Assembly: GCA_945898095.1 (NCBI GenBank)
Contig: CAMDHE010000015.1
Span: 1-54,923, forward strand
DNA from: Roseateles toxinivorans
Lineage (GTDB): Bacteria; Pseudomonadota; Gammaproteobacteria; Burkholderiales; Burkholderiaceae_C
Direction: 5' to 3'
DNA length: 54,923 nt
This document shows, piece by piece, positions 8,419 to 16,336 of this stretch. Position numbers and translations under genes: made by a program. Position 1 is the first letter of the stretch. Each line of letters starts with the position of its first letter. The notes under the pieces were generated by a model. The model ran no database searches. It was not told the DNA's origin and saw only the letters and a program-made list of their open reading frames with translations.

Positions 8419-9330
8419 ATGAGCCCTTTCCAGGACATCGACAGCTTGAGCCTGGCGCTCGAGGCTGTCGGCTATTTCGCTGACCGCAGGCTTTGCACTG
8501 CGGTGTTTCTCGCGCTCAAGTTGGAGCGGCCCTTGCTGCTCGAAGGTGAGCCCGGCGTCGGCAAAACAGAGTTGGCCAAGGCGCTGGCGCTGGTGCTGCA
8601 GCGCGAAATGCTACGCCTGCAATGCTATGACGGACTCGAGCAGCGCGAAGCGCTGTACGAGTGGAACTATGCGGCGCAACTGCTGCATATGCGCGCCGCC
8701 CAGGGCCAGGGCGGTGATGCCGATGAGATCGAGCGGGTCGAGCGCGAGGTCTACCAGGAGCGCTATCTGATCCGCCGCCCCTTGCTGCGGGCGCTGCAGA
8801 CACCCTCCCCTGGCGCCGTCCTGCTGATCGACGAAGTCGACCGCGCCGATGAGCCCTTCGAGGCCTTCTTGCTCGAATATCTGGGCGAATACCAGGTCAG
8901 CATTCCCGAGCTCGGCACCATCACTGCGGTGGTCAAGCCGGTGACTATCCTGACCAGCAACCGCACCCGCGAACTCAACGATGCGGTGAAGCGGCGTTGC
9001 CTCTATCACTGGCTGGATTTTCCGCAGCGCGAGCGCGAACTGGCGATCATTCGCGCCCAGGTGCCGCACGCCTCAGCCCAGCTCGCGGAACAGGTCGCGC
9101 TGGTGGTCAGCCGCCTGCGCAGCCAGCCCTTTGCCAACGCCTTCCAGCGTGCCCCGGGGATTGTCGAAAGCGTCGAATGGGCGCGCGCCCTGGTCGCGCT
9201 TGACACGCTCAATATCGACCCTGAGGTGATGGCAGACACCGCCGGCATCCTGTTCAAGCAGCGCGAAGATGTGGCGGCGCTGACGCGTGAGCTCAGCGCC
9301 GAATTGCTCAAGCCGGCCGAGCCCGACTGA
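8419..9330 (+). CDS. coxD: CoxD, MoxR-type AAA+ ATPase for Mo hydroxylase maturation
   Basis: A MoxR-family AAA+ ATPase of 303 aa. The Walker A motif is GEPGVGKTE (about residues 39-47) and Walker B is LLIDEVDRAD (near 136). A sensor-like TSNRTREL follows. CoxD in Oligotropha works with CoxE to insert sulfur (and copper) into the Mo centre of CO dehydrogenase. In this form II-like cluster, without the Cu-binding Cys, a role in sulfuration or metal-site maturation is inferred. ATG 8419 is chosen because the conserved region (DIDSLSLALEAVGYF) starts just after it. A GTG at 8371, only 7 bp beyond the palindromic element, is an alternative; neither has a strong Shine-Dalgarno. Confidence 0.88.
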   Translation: MSPFQDIDSLSLALEAVGYFADRRLCTAVFLALKLERPLLLEGEPGVGKTELAKALALVLQREMLRLQCYDGLEQREALYEWNYAAQLLHMRAAQGQGGDADEIERVEREVYQERYLIRRPLLRALQTPSPGAVLLIDEVDRADEPFEAFLLEYLGEYQVSIPELGTITAVVKPVTILTSNRTRELNDAVKRRCLYHWLDFPQRERELAIIRAQVPHASAQLAEQVALVVSRLRSQPFANAFQRAPGIVESVEWARALVALDTLNIDPEVMADTAGILFKQREDVAALTRELSAELLKPAEPD

Positions 9331-9344
9331 CGGGTCGCCAAGCG

Positions 9345-10529
9345 ATGCTGCTGGGTGACGCCAGAACCGGCAAGCTGGCCGACAACATCAGCGCTTTCGG
9401 CCGCTGCCTGCGCCGTGCCGGCGTGCGCCTTGACAGCTCGCGCATCGCCCTGGCTGCAGATGCAGCGCTGGCGGTCGGTCTGGCATCCAAGGCCGATGTC
9501 GGCGCGGCCTTGGAAGCGGTGCTGATCAGCCGCGAGCAAGACCGCGCGGTGTTCCGCGAACTGTTCGACGCCTTCTTCCGCGACCCTGAAGTGGCGCACA
9601 AGCTGTTGTCGCAATTGCTGCCCAGTGCCGAGGGGCGGGCCGAGCCGAGCAAGCGCCGTCCCCGTGTACGCGAGGCCTTGTCGCCGCAACAGGCCTTCGG
9701 TCAGCAGGTCAAGCCCAAGCAGGAAGACCAGCAGGTCGAGTTCGATGCGGCGATGACAGCCAGCAATTTGCAGCGCCTCAAGCATGCGGATTTCAATGCG
9801 CTGTCGGCGACCGAGTACCGTCTGGTCGAACGCCTGGCGCGCGACGTCAAGCTGCCGCTGCCGATGGTCGCAGCCCGCCGCACCCGACCGGCAGCTACCG
9901 GCGCGCAACTGCACTGGCCCGGCGTGATGCAGCAGGCGGTGCGCTCGGGCGGCGAAATCATGCAACTGCCCAAGCTTCAACGCCGCGAGCAAATGCTGCC
10001 GCTGCTGGTGCTGGTCGATGTGTCGGGGTCGATGGAGCGCTATGCGCGCCTGCTGCTGGCCTTTTTGCATGCGGCGACAAGGCGCCATCCGCGCTGCGAT
10101 GTGTTCGCCTTCGGCACCCATCTGACCGATCTGACGCCGGCCTTCCGGATTGCCGATACCGACGCGATGCTGGCTTGTGCGAGCCAGGCAATCGATGATT
10201 TTGCCGGCGGTACGCAACTCGGCGAATCACTGGCAACGCTGCGCACAAGGCATCAGCGCCGGTTGGTCGGGCGGCGCACGCTGGTGCTGCTGATCACCGA
10301 TGGCCTCGATACCGGCGAGCCCGAGCTGCTGACGCAGGAGTTGGCCTGGTTGAAGCGCCGCAGCCGCCGGCTGTTATGGCTGAATCCCTTGCTGCGCTTC
10401 GACGGCTATGCGCCTTTGGCACGCGGCGCAGCGGTGCTGCACCAGCAGGCGGATGGCATGCTGGCGGTCCACAACGTCAGCAAGCTCGAGGAACTTGCTG
10501 CCAGTCTGGCGGCATTGATGCGACGCTGA
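9345..10529 (+). CDS. coxE: CoxE, VWA-domain partner of CoxD
   Basis: A protein of 394 aa with a C-terminal von Willebrand factor A domain: the metal-ion site DVSGSM lies near residues 226-231, with further MIDAS residues in LLITDGLDTGE. The N-terminal half is helical and charged, as in CoxE. MoxR ATPases and VWA proteins act as pairs in metalloenzyme maturation, and the gene follows coxD by 14 bp in the standard order. ATG 9345 is the first in frame after the coxD stop. A cytoplasmic, membrane-associated chaperone role is inferred from Oligotropha CoxE. Confidence 0.88.
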   Translation: MLLGDARTGKLADNISAFGRCLRRAGVRLDSSRIALAADAALAVGLASKADVGAALEAVLISREQDRAVFRELFDAFFRDPEVAHKLLSQLLPSAEGRAEPSKRRPRVREALSPQQAFGQQVKPKQEDQQVEFDAAMTASNLQRLKHADFNALSATEYRLVERLARDVKLPLPMVAARRTRPAATGAQLHWPGVMQQAVRSGGEIMQLPKLQRREQMLPLLVLVDVSGSMERYARLLLAFLHAATRRHPRCDVFAFGTHLTDLTPAFRIADTDAMLACASQAIDDFAGGTQLGESLATLRTRHQRRLVGRRTLVLLITDGLDTGEPELLTQELAWLKRRSRRLLWLNPLLRFDGYAPLARGAAVLHQQADGMLAVHNVSKLEELAASLAALMRR

Positions 10530-10574
10530 GCGCCGCAACGGACACAATCGGGCAATACACAAGGAATCACGCTC

Positions 10575-11150
10575 ATGGACATGCAAGGAAGCAAGCAGTT
10601 GGCAATCAGCCAGCAACAGGCCTGGGATTCATTGAACGACCCGGAAGTGCTCAAGCTGTGCATTCCCGGTTGCGACAAGGTCGAGGCCACCGGCGAGAAC
10701 AAATATGCGGTCGGCATGGCACTGAAGATCGGCCCGGTATCGGCCAAGTTCGCCGGCAAGATCAGCCTGGAAGACATCGTTGCGCCAAGCAGCTACAAGA
10801 TTGCCTTTGACGGCCAGGGCGGTGTCGCCGGTTTCGGCCGCGGCAATGCCCAAGTCAAGCTGACGCCCAACGAGGCCGGTTGCCTGCTCGACTACACCGT
10901 ACAGGCCACGGTCGGTGGCAAGGTGGCACAACTCGGTCAACGCCTGATCGACGGCGCAGCCAAGTCGATGTCCGAAGATTTCTTCAAGCGCTTCGACCTG
11001 GAGATGCAGCGGCTTTATCCGCAGGCCTATGTCGAAAAGGTCGCGCCCACGGAACCGGTTGCGGCAAAAGCTGCGCTGCCGGCCTGGGTCTGGGTCGCCG
11101 GACTGCTGGCAGCAATGCTGGGTTTCTGGGCCTGGCGGACCTACGGCTGA
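10575..11150 (+). CDS. coxG: CoxG, SRPBCC-domain protein with C-terminal membrane anchor
   Basis: A protein of 191 aa with an SRPBCC (START-like) fold. LAISQQQAWDSLNDPEVLKLCIPGCDKVE near the N-terminus and ACL-LDYT/QATVGGKVAQLGQRL later are CoxG hallmarks. The last 20 or so residues (about LPAWVWVAGLLAAMLGFWAW) form one transmembrane helix with a short basic tail. CoxG has been proposed to hold the Mo hydroxylase at the membrane, near the respiratory chain. ATG 10575 follows AAGGAA. It closes the plus-strand operon; the convergent hydrolase gene ends only 17 bp away. Confidence 0.88.
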   Translation: MDMQGSKQLAISQQQAWDSLNDPEVLKLCIPGCDKVEATGENKYAVGMALKIGPVSAKFAGKISLEDIVAPSSYKIAFDGQGGVAGFGRGNAQVKLTPNEAGCLLDYTVQATVGGKVAQLGQRLIDGAAKSMSEDFFKRFDLEMQRLYPQAYVEKVAPTEPVAAKAALPAWVWVAGLLAAMLGFWAWRTYG

Positions 11151-11167
11151 ATTGGCCGGCGCCAGCC

Positions 11168-11932
11168 TCAACGCAGGAAGTCGCTCACCGCCGCGGTGAA
11201 TTCAGCTTCGCATTCATGGTTCGAGATATGCGCGCAAGGTGAAAGCGCCAGATGCTGCGCCTGCATCGCCGCAGCCAGTTCGGCCATATGCGCCGCAGGT
11301 GCAGCCATATCGTCGCTGCCGCTGATCAGCAAGGTCGGGCAGGTGATCGACGGCAGCAGCGGCCGGAAATCAATATCGCGCACGATTGCTGCGGCCGCTG
11401 CATAACCTTGCCTGGAAGTGCCGGCGATCATGCCGCGCAGCAAGGCTGCGGTCTGGGGATGGCTGGCAATGAAGGGCGCGGTCAGCCAGCGCGCAACAGT
11501 CGCATCGGCGATCGACTCGACGCCGTCAAGTTCTACCTTGGCGATGCGTTCCATCCATGGCTGCCGGTCAGCGTCAGTTTGGTAATACTTGGCGTTGGCG
11601 ACCACCAGTTTTTGCAGCCGTGACGGCGCGGTGGCGGCCAATTGCAGGCCCAACATGCCGCCCAGCGACAGTCCGACATAGCGGAAGCGGTCGATGCCCA
11701 GCGCGTCGAGGCCGGCCAGCAATGATTCCGCCAGTTCCGCCACCGTCGTGCAAGCGCCGTCGATCGAGGCCTGGCCATGGCCGGCATAGTCAAAGCACAG
11801 CACCTGGTAATGCTGGCGCCAGACTGCAATCTGCGGGGCCCACATTGCCATCGAACTGGCCAGCGAATTGCCAAGCAACAGCACCGGCGAAGCGGAACCG
11901 CCTTGGGCGTGAAATTTCATCGGAATAGTCAT
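11168..11932 (-). CDS. Alpha/beta hydrolase, PcaD-like
   Basis: A protein of 254 aa with the alpha/beta hydrolase fold. The nucleophile elbow is GLSLGG (about residues 91-96), the oxyanion region is LLLGNSLASSM, a candidate acid is in ISGSDDMAAP, and the C-terminal His is in SPCAHISNHE. The nearest familiar relatives are 3-oxoadipate enol-lactonase and carbon-carbon bond hydrolases of aromatic degradation. ATG 11932 follows AAGGAAAC. It lies 109 bp downstream of the TetR gene on the same strand and so is probably part of its regulon. A role in opening or hydrolysing a ring-cleavage intermediate is plausible but not shown. Confidence 0.85.
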   Translation of the reverse strand: MTIPMKFHAQGGSASPVLLLGNSLASSMAMWAPQIAVWRQHYQVLCFDYAGHGQASIDGACTTVAELAESLLAGLDALGIDRFRYVGLSLGGMLGLQLAATAPSRLQKLVVANAKYYQTDADRQPWMERIAKVELDGVESIADATVARWLTAPFIASHPQTAALLRGMIAGTSRQGYAAAAAIVRDIDFRPLLPSITCPTLLISGSDDMAAPAAHMAELAAAMQAQHLALSPCAHISNHECEAEFTAAVSDFLR

Positions 11933-12041
11933 GGCTTGTTTCCTTCAATGTGTAACCCGGCCCGGTAGATGAAATCGGCGCAGGCCCCGCAAACGGCGAC
12001 GACCCGCGACATCGGTCTCGCAGCCGCAAACAAGGGCGCGC

Positions 12042-12764
12042 TCAATGCGCTTGCTCGCCAAGCCGGGGCGGCGTTACCTGAGCCAAGTTGCTTGCGCGGA
12101 ACAGCAGCCTCGCCTTCATGCCGCATAGAAAACTGCTGACCAAGGCAATGATGGTGGCATTCACATCCTTGGGCATGTTGGTCGCGTAGACCCATTTGCG
12201 CATGCCGATGTAGAAAATGCTCGCATGCAGACCCCATACCAGCTCAAGTTCCAGGTCGAGGTTTTCACTAATGACCAAAGCTGCGGCATCGTTGCAATAT
12301 TCAGCAATACATTCAGCCACGACCGGCCTGAAGATCCTCTCTTTGAGCAGCTTGAACAAGCGGTCGTTGATGCCCGACTTCTCGAAGCCGGCAAAGATCA
12401 GGATTCGCACCCATTCATGGCGCAGCACCAGCTTGGCATAGTCGAGGTAATACTCCTCGAGCCTGACCTCCAGCGGCTTGCTGCGATCCTTGATGATGTC
12501 TTCCCAGAACGGATTCCAGCGCGACAGCGTCACCTCGTCGTAGACCGCCTCGATCAAGGCCTGCTTGTTCGGAAAATAGCGATACAGCAGGGACTGGGTG
12601 ATGCCCATCGCGGTTGCGAGGTCGCGGGTGCTGGCGGTGAAGCCATTGGCCGCAAAGTAGTCGAGTGCCTGGCGCAGGATCATCTCGCGTCGATCGCTCG
12701 ACCGCAGTTTCGGCGCACGAGCGCGCGCAGGCTTTCCGGTCGCCGTCACAGCGGACAAGCTCAT
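12042..12764 (-). CDS. TetR-family transcriptional regulator
   Basis: A protein of 240 aa with an N-terminal TetR DNA-binding domain: ALDYFAANGFTASTRDLA and the helix-turn-helix ITQSLLYRYFPNKQALIEAVY, about residues 30-70. The C-terminal ligand domain is of unknown specificity. The ATG at 12764 is preferred to the GTG one codon earlier because AAGGAG lies 8 bp upstream. It starts 4 bp after the AhpD-like gene. The paired-half-site operator at 13702-13728, between this operon and the divergent LLM operon, is its likely binding site. Confidence 0.92.
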   Translation of the reverse strand: MSLSAVTATGKPARARAPKLRSSDRREMILRQALDYFAANGFTASTRDLATAMGITQSLLYRYFPNKQALIEAVYDEVTLSRWNPFWEDIIKDRSKPLEVRLEEYYLDYAKLVLRHEWVRILIFAGFEKSGINDRLFKLLKERIFRPVVAECIAEYCNDAAALVISENLDLELELVWGLHASIFYIGMRKWVYATNMPKDVNATIIALVSSFLCGMKARLLFRASNLAQVTPPRLGEQAH

Positions 12765-12768
12765 CACA

Positions 12769-13293
12769 TTACTCCTTGACCATTCCGAAAGCGTTCAGCG
12801 TATACGCCACCATAGTGTAATAACCGATGATGCCGACGATTTCCACCAGCGCCTTTTCGCCGAACAAGGCCTGACCGCGCAAATACATCGCCTCGTCAAG
12901 ACGGTGGCTGCGCAAGAGCTGCGCGCCGAGCTCAAGCAGCAAGCTCAAGCGCTCGCCCTCAAGTGGCGGCGCCAGACGGGCCCGGATGGCTTCAACCGCA
13001 GCCATGGGCAATCCTGAGGCCAGCGCGATGGGCTCGTGAATCTGCTGCTCGGCCAGGCAGTCGTAATGCGCGGCCACCAGCAGGATCAGCAACTCTGACT
13101 CGACCGCATCGAGGCTGCTGCCGAAGCGGCAAAAAGCGCCGAGATTCTGCGCCGCATCGGCCAGCTTGGGGCTGTGCAACCAGGCCAGGAAAGGCCCGTC
13201 GATGCTGCCGCGGGTGCTCATGATGGAATCGAAGATGGCTCGCTGCTCCTCGTTGAATGCCTCGATCGCCGGCAAGGGCAGACGCGACTTCAT
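12769..13293 (-). CDS. AhpD/carboxymuconolactone decarboxylase-like protein
   Basis: A protein of 174 aa, helical, with sequence in the style of the carboxymuconolactone decarboxylase/AhpD fold (DAVESELLILLVAAHYDCLAEQ, LGAQLLRSHRLD, VEIVGIIGYYTMVAYTLNAF). The classical CxxC of AhpD peroxidases is missing: only one Cys (HYDCLAEQQIH) remains at the site, with His and Glu nearby. That points to a lyase or hydrolase-like role rather than disulfide chemistry. The start is placed at ATG 13293, where homology begins; the Shine-Dalgarno is weak. First gene of the minus-strand operon with tetR. Confidence 0.8.
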   Translation of the reverse strand: MKSRLPLPAIEAFNEEQRAIFDSIMSTRGSIDGPFLAWLHSPKLADAAQNLGAFCRFGSSLDAVESELLILLVAAHYDCLAEQQIHEPIALASGLPMAAVEAIRARLAPPLEGERLSLLLELGAQLLRSHRLDEAMYLRGQALFGEKALVEIVGIIGYYTMVAYTLNAFGMVKE

Positions 13294-13913
13294 CGCGCGC
13301 GCTCGAACAATTTCAGTCCTGACATATGCAATTCCTCGGGTTGAAAGATGCTGCCGGTATCGGCGGATTCCGCGATTGATTCGAAAGCGGCCTAGCGGTC
13401 GTACAGATCCTGCCGCGAAGCCGCAAGCCGGATCACCACCCGCCCCGCAAGGCTGCATGCCGCGACATTATCCAGAACCGCTGGAACGGGCCGAAGCAGC
13501 TTGTTGTTCGCCGGCACCCTCTCGCTGACTCAACAAATTAGCAACGAATAGTTAACAATTGATCATAATAATCAGTGACTGCGTGGCTGGCAAGCGTCGC
13601 CGAGCCCGCAGGCCTCGAACTTACCTGCTTGAATGCAGGGAGTATTGACTGTCTGAGGGCCATGTATGTTGGGGGAAATCCCTGATGGAAGAAAACTTCA
13701 GATCACTTTATAGTGATTAAACGATCACTAATTTAAGGGCTTGCTGGCCCGCAGGTGACCGGACGAAAACATCGCAGCAGTTGCCACCGACCGGGTCGGG
13801 CCCTTGGCGAGACAAACCCCTTGCCGATCCGCCACCTTCGCTGATCGCATTGATGCCGACCTGGAAGAAGAACGTCAATTGCAAGGGCTATCACCGCTTC
13901 TCGAGAGTCACCA
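13294..13913. other. 620-bp divergent intergenic region
   Basis: No convincing gene was found here. The stretch about 13530-13590 is AT-rich (TAGTTAACAATTGATCATAATAATCAG) and fits a promoter for the minus-strand AhpD-tetR-hydrolase operon. The stretch 13700-13735 is also AT-rich and holds the triple half-site operator described separately. The remaining 180 bp before the LLM gene are G+C-rich without recognised signals, giving a long untranslated leader. Confidence 0.5.
13702..13728. promoter_or_regulatory. Probable TetR operator with three AGTGAT half-sites
   Basis: ATCACT (13702-13707), AGTGAT (13712-13717) and ATCACT (13723-13728) form two overlapping perfect dyads: ATCACT-N4-AGTGAT and AGTGAT-N5-ATCACT. 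Such overlapping palindromes are typical of TetR-family operators that bind two dimers. The site lies about 185 bp before the LLM gene and 410 bp before the AhpD-tetR operon, so it could control both directions. Confidence 0.65.
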
Positions 13914-15008
13914 ATGAAATACAGCATGTTCATGATGCCGGTGCACCCACCCGGCCGCAACGTCACTGAAACCTTGCAGGAAGATCGTGAGGCCATCCTG
14001 CTGGCTGACCGGCTCGGCTATTCCGAGGCTTTCGTCGGCGAACATGTCACCGATGCGGCCGAGAGCATCACCTCGTCGATGATCTTCCTGGCCAGCCTGA
14101 TTTCGGAAACCCGCAATATCAAGCTCGGCACCGGCACCCTCAACCTGCCCAATTCACACCCTGCGGCGATCGCCGGGCAGGTCGCGATGCTCGACCATCT
14201 GGCCAAGGGCCGTCTGATCATGGGCATCAGCCCAGGTGGACTGATGTCGGACGCTGAAGTCTTTGGCAACTTCGGCAAGGATCGCAATGCGATGTTCGTC
14301 GAGAGCATCAACATGATCCTGAAGATCTGGGAATCCGAGCCGCCCTACAACATCAGCGGGCAGTTCTGGAACGTCTCGGTCGAGAAGACGATGATCCCCG
14401 AGATCGGCCAGGGTTTCATCATGAAGCCCTTCCAGCATCCGCATCCGCAGATCGTCGGCACCGCCGTCGCGCCGTTTTCGCAAGGCGTGGCCGAAATGGC
14501 CAAGCGGGGTTGGCAGCCGATCTCGGCCAATTTCCTGATGCCGGAATGGGTCAAGACCCATTGGCCGAAATATGTCGAAGGCCGCGAAGCGGTCGGCGCG
14601 GTTGCTTCGCCCTCGGATTGGCGGGTGGCCAAGAGCATCTTCGTGGCTGATGATGCCGCCACTGCCCAGCGCTATGGACTTGAAGCCGGCGGCCCTTATC
14701 ACTTCTATTTCAGCCAATTGGTGAGGAAATTGGTCGGCGGCGGCCGCAGCAACCTGTTCAAGACCGACCCGCAGATGCCCGACAGCGCCCTCACACCGGA
14801 CTATGTAACCAAGCGTCTGGTGCTGGCCGGCACCGTCGACTTGGTCGTCGAACAGATCCTGGCATTCCGCGATCAGGTCGGCGATTTTGGCCAACTGCTC
14901 TATGCCTGCCACGACTGGATGGACCCGGTCCTGGGCAAACGGTCGATGGAGTTGTTCGCCAATGAAGTGATGCCTCGGGTCAACGCGGCGCTGAGAGAGT
15001 CGGCATGA
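13914..15008 (+). CDS. LLM-class flavin-dependent monooxygenase (luciferase-like)
   Basis: A protein of 364 aa with the bacterial-luciferase TIM barrel that uses reduced FMN. Family features include EAFVGEHVTD near residues 38-47, LGTGTLNLPNSHP near 74-86, and DHLAKGRLIMGISPGG near 95-110. It resembles the limonene 1,2-monooxygenase/alkanal monooxygenase group, whose members cleave rings or C-heteroatom bonds. ATG 13914 follows GAGAG. It leads the plus-strand catabolic run; an ATGA joins it to a possible 49-aa frame. No flavin reductase is in the operon, so FMNH2 must come from elsewhere. Substrate unknown. Confidence 0.88.
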   Translation: MKYSMFMMPVHPPGRNVTETLQEDREAILLADRLGYSEAFVGEHVTDAAESITSSMIFLASLISETRNIKLGTGTLNLPNSHPAAIAGQVAMLDHLAKGRLIMGISPGGLMSDAEVFGNFGKDRNAMFVESINMILKIWESEPPYNISGQFWNVSVEKTMIPEIGQGFIMKPFQHPHPQIVGTAVAPFSQGVAEMAKRGWQPISANFLMPEWVKTHWPKYVEGREAVGAVASPSDWRVAKSIFVADDAATAQRYGLEAGGPYHFYFSQLVRKLVGGGRSNLFKTDPQMPDSALTPDYVTKRLVLAGTVDLVVEQILAFRDQVGDFGQLLYACHDWMDPVLGKRSMELFANEVMPRVNAALRESA

Positions 15009-15154
15009 CCATCAGCAAGACCTGGATGCAATCGAACAGAATTTCGATCTTGCGATCCGGTCGGCCGGCGGCAATGTTGCACCGGTCTGCGCCCAGCCCG
15101 AAAACCTGCATCGCGATCGCCGCATTTCGCGATTTTTTTGCCGCCAAACCATAG
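15005..15154 (+). CDS. Possible 49-aa small protein between LLM and amidohydrolase genes
   Basis: An ATG overlaps the LLM stop codon (ATGA), and the frame ends 7 bp before the ATG of the amidohydrolase gene, filling the gap almost exactly. The product would be basic (MTISKTWMQSNRISILRSGR at its start), with no recognised domain. Placement suggests a translational relay, but codon quality is unremarkable and it could be chance. Confidence 0.25.
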   Translation: MTISKTWMQSNRISILRSGRPAAMLHRSAPSPKTCIAIAAFRDFFAAKP

Positions 15155-15161
15155 AGCCGCC

Positions 15162-16319
15162 ATGTTCTTCACCTGTTCACCGCAATGCCTCGATCCGACC
15201 CACAAGCATGGACAGGCGCGCAGCGCTGCAGCCAGCAGCAGCGCCAAAGCCAAGGCGGCCGTACCGATCAAGAAAAGCCCGGCTGCCCAGTCGATCGTCA
15301 AGGACAGCGCCGGCAAGTCCAAAGTCGTCGACATCCATTGCCATTACCTGAACCCCGAAATCAACCGCAAGACGGCGCACCTCAACGCTGTCCAATATGA
15401 CCCGTCCACCGTCTTCGCCAATGAACTGACGCGCCAGACCAATGTGGCGCAGATGCGCGACCGGGCGCCCAAGCTGATGGGCATCGAAGAGCGGATCAAG
15501 GACATGGACCGCATGGGAGTCGACATCCAGGCCGTCTGCCCCGCGCCCTTCCAGTTCTTCTATTTCACTCCGCCCGATGAAGGGGCGGCGCTGGCGCGTG
15601 AAGTCAACGAAGGCATCGCCAATCTGGTCGCCACCCATCCCGATCGCTTCGTCGGTCTGGGGTCGGTGCCGCTGCAGAATCCCGAACTGGCTGTGGCCGA
15701 GCTCGAATACGCGGTCAAGAAACTCGGCCTGCGCGGCGTCGAGATCAATACCAACGTCAACGGCATGAACCTGACCGACCCTCGCCTGGGCCTGGAGAAG
15801 TTCTTCGCCAAGGCCAATGAACTCGGCACGGTGATCTTCATGCATCCGCTCGGCTTCACCCAGGCCGACCGTTTGACCAACCATTACTTCAACAATGTGA
15901 TCGGCAATCCGCTTGACACCACGATCGCGGTCAGCCACCTGATCTTCGACGGCGTGGTGGCGCGCAACCCGAAGATCAAGTTCATCGCGGCCCATGGCGG
16001 CGGCTATATCGCCCATTACTGGGCACGCATGGATCATGCCTGGCGTGCCCGCGCCGATTGCCGCACGGTGATCAAGCGCAAGCCTTCGAGCTATCTGGAA
16101 AAGTTCTATTTCGACACCATCACTTTCGACCCCGAAATGCTGCGCAACCTGATCGACCGCTACGGCGCCGACCATGTGCTGCTCGGCACCGACTACCCCT
16201 ATGACATGGGCGAAGACGACCCGCGCGGCCTGGTCGCCAGCGTGAAGAATCTCCCCGATGAAGAGCGCCGCCAGATCGAAGGTCTGAACGCGATGCGCTT
16301 GTTGAAAATCAAGGCCTGA
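15162..16319 (+). CDS. Amidohydrolase-2 family decarboxylase/hydrolase (ACMSD-like)
   Basis: A protein of 385 aa in the family of aminocarboxymuconate-semialdehyde decarboxylase, gamma-resorcylate and 5-carboxyvanillate decarboxylases. Metal ligands are visible: VDIHCH (HxH), FMHP, AAHGGG and LGTDYPYD. These enzymes remove a carboxylate without oxygen or split C-C bonds, using one Zn or Mn. Unusually, about 55 residues precede the barrel: MFFTCSPQCLDPTHKHG with two Cys and two His, then an Ala/Lys-rich linker. ATG 15162 is chosen over 15138 because of position after the upstream frame. In context it may decarboxylate a product made by the Mo hydroxylase and LLM enzyme. Confidence 0.87.
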   Translation: MFFTCSPQCLDPTHKHGQARSAAASSSAKAKAAVPIKKSPAAQSIVKDSAGKSKVVDIHCHYLNPEINRKTAHLNAVQYDPSTVFANELTRQTNVAQMRDRAPKLMGIEERIKDMDRMGVDIQAVCPAPFQFFYFTPPDEGAALAREVNEGIANLVATHPDRFVGLGSVPLQNPELAVAELEYAVKKLGLRGVEINTNVNGMNLTDPRLGLEKFFAKANELGTVIFMHPLGFTQADRLTNHYFNNVIGNPLDTTIAVSHLIFDGVVARNPKIKFIAAHGGGYIAHYWARMDHAWRARADCRTVIKRKPSSYLEKFYFDTITFDPEMLRNLIDRYGADHVLLGTDYPYDMGEDDPRGLVASVKNLPDEERRQIEGLNAMRLLKIKA

Positions 16320-16336
16320 GTCGGCTGGAGCCATCA

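Noticed and set aside
11148-11170. Bidirectional terminator between convergent coxG and the alpha/beta hydrolase
   Set aside because: Only a 4-bp TGGC/GCCA stem and no T-tract on either strand.
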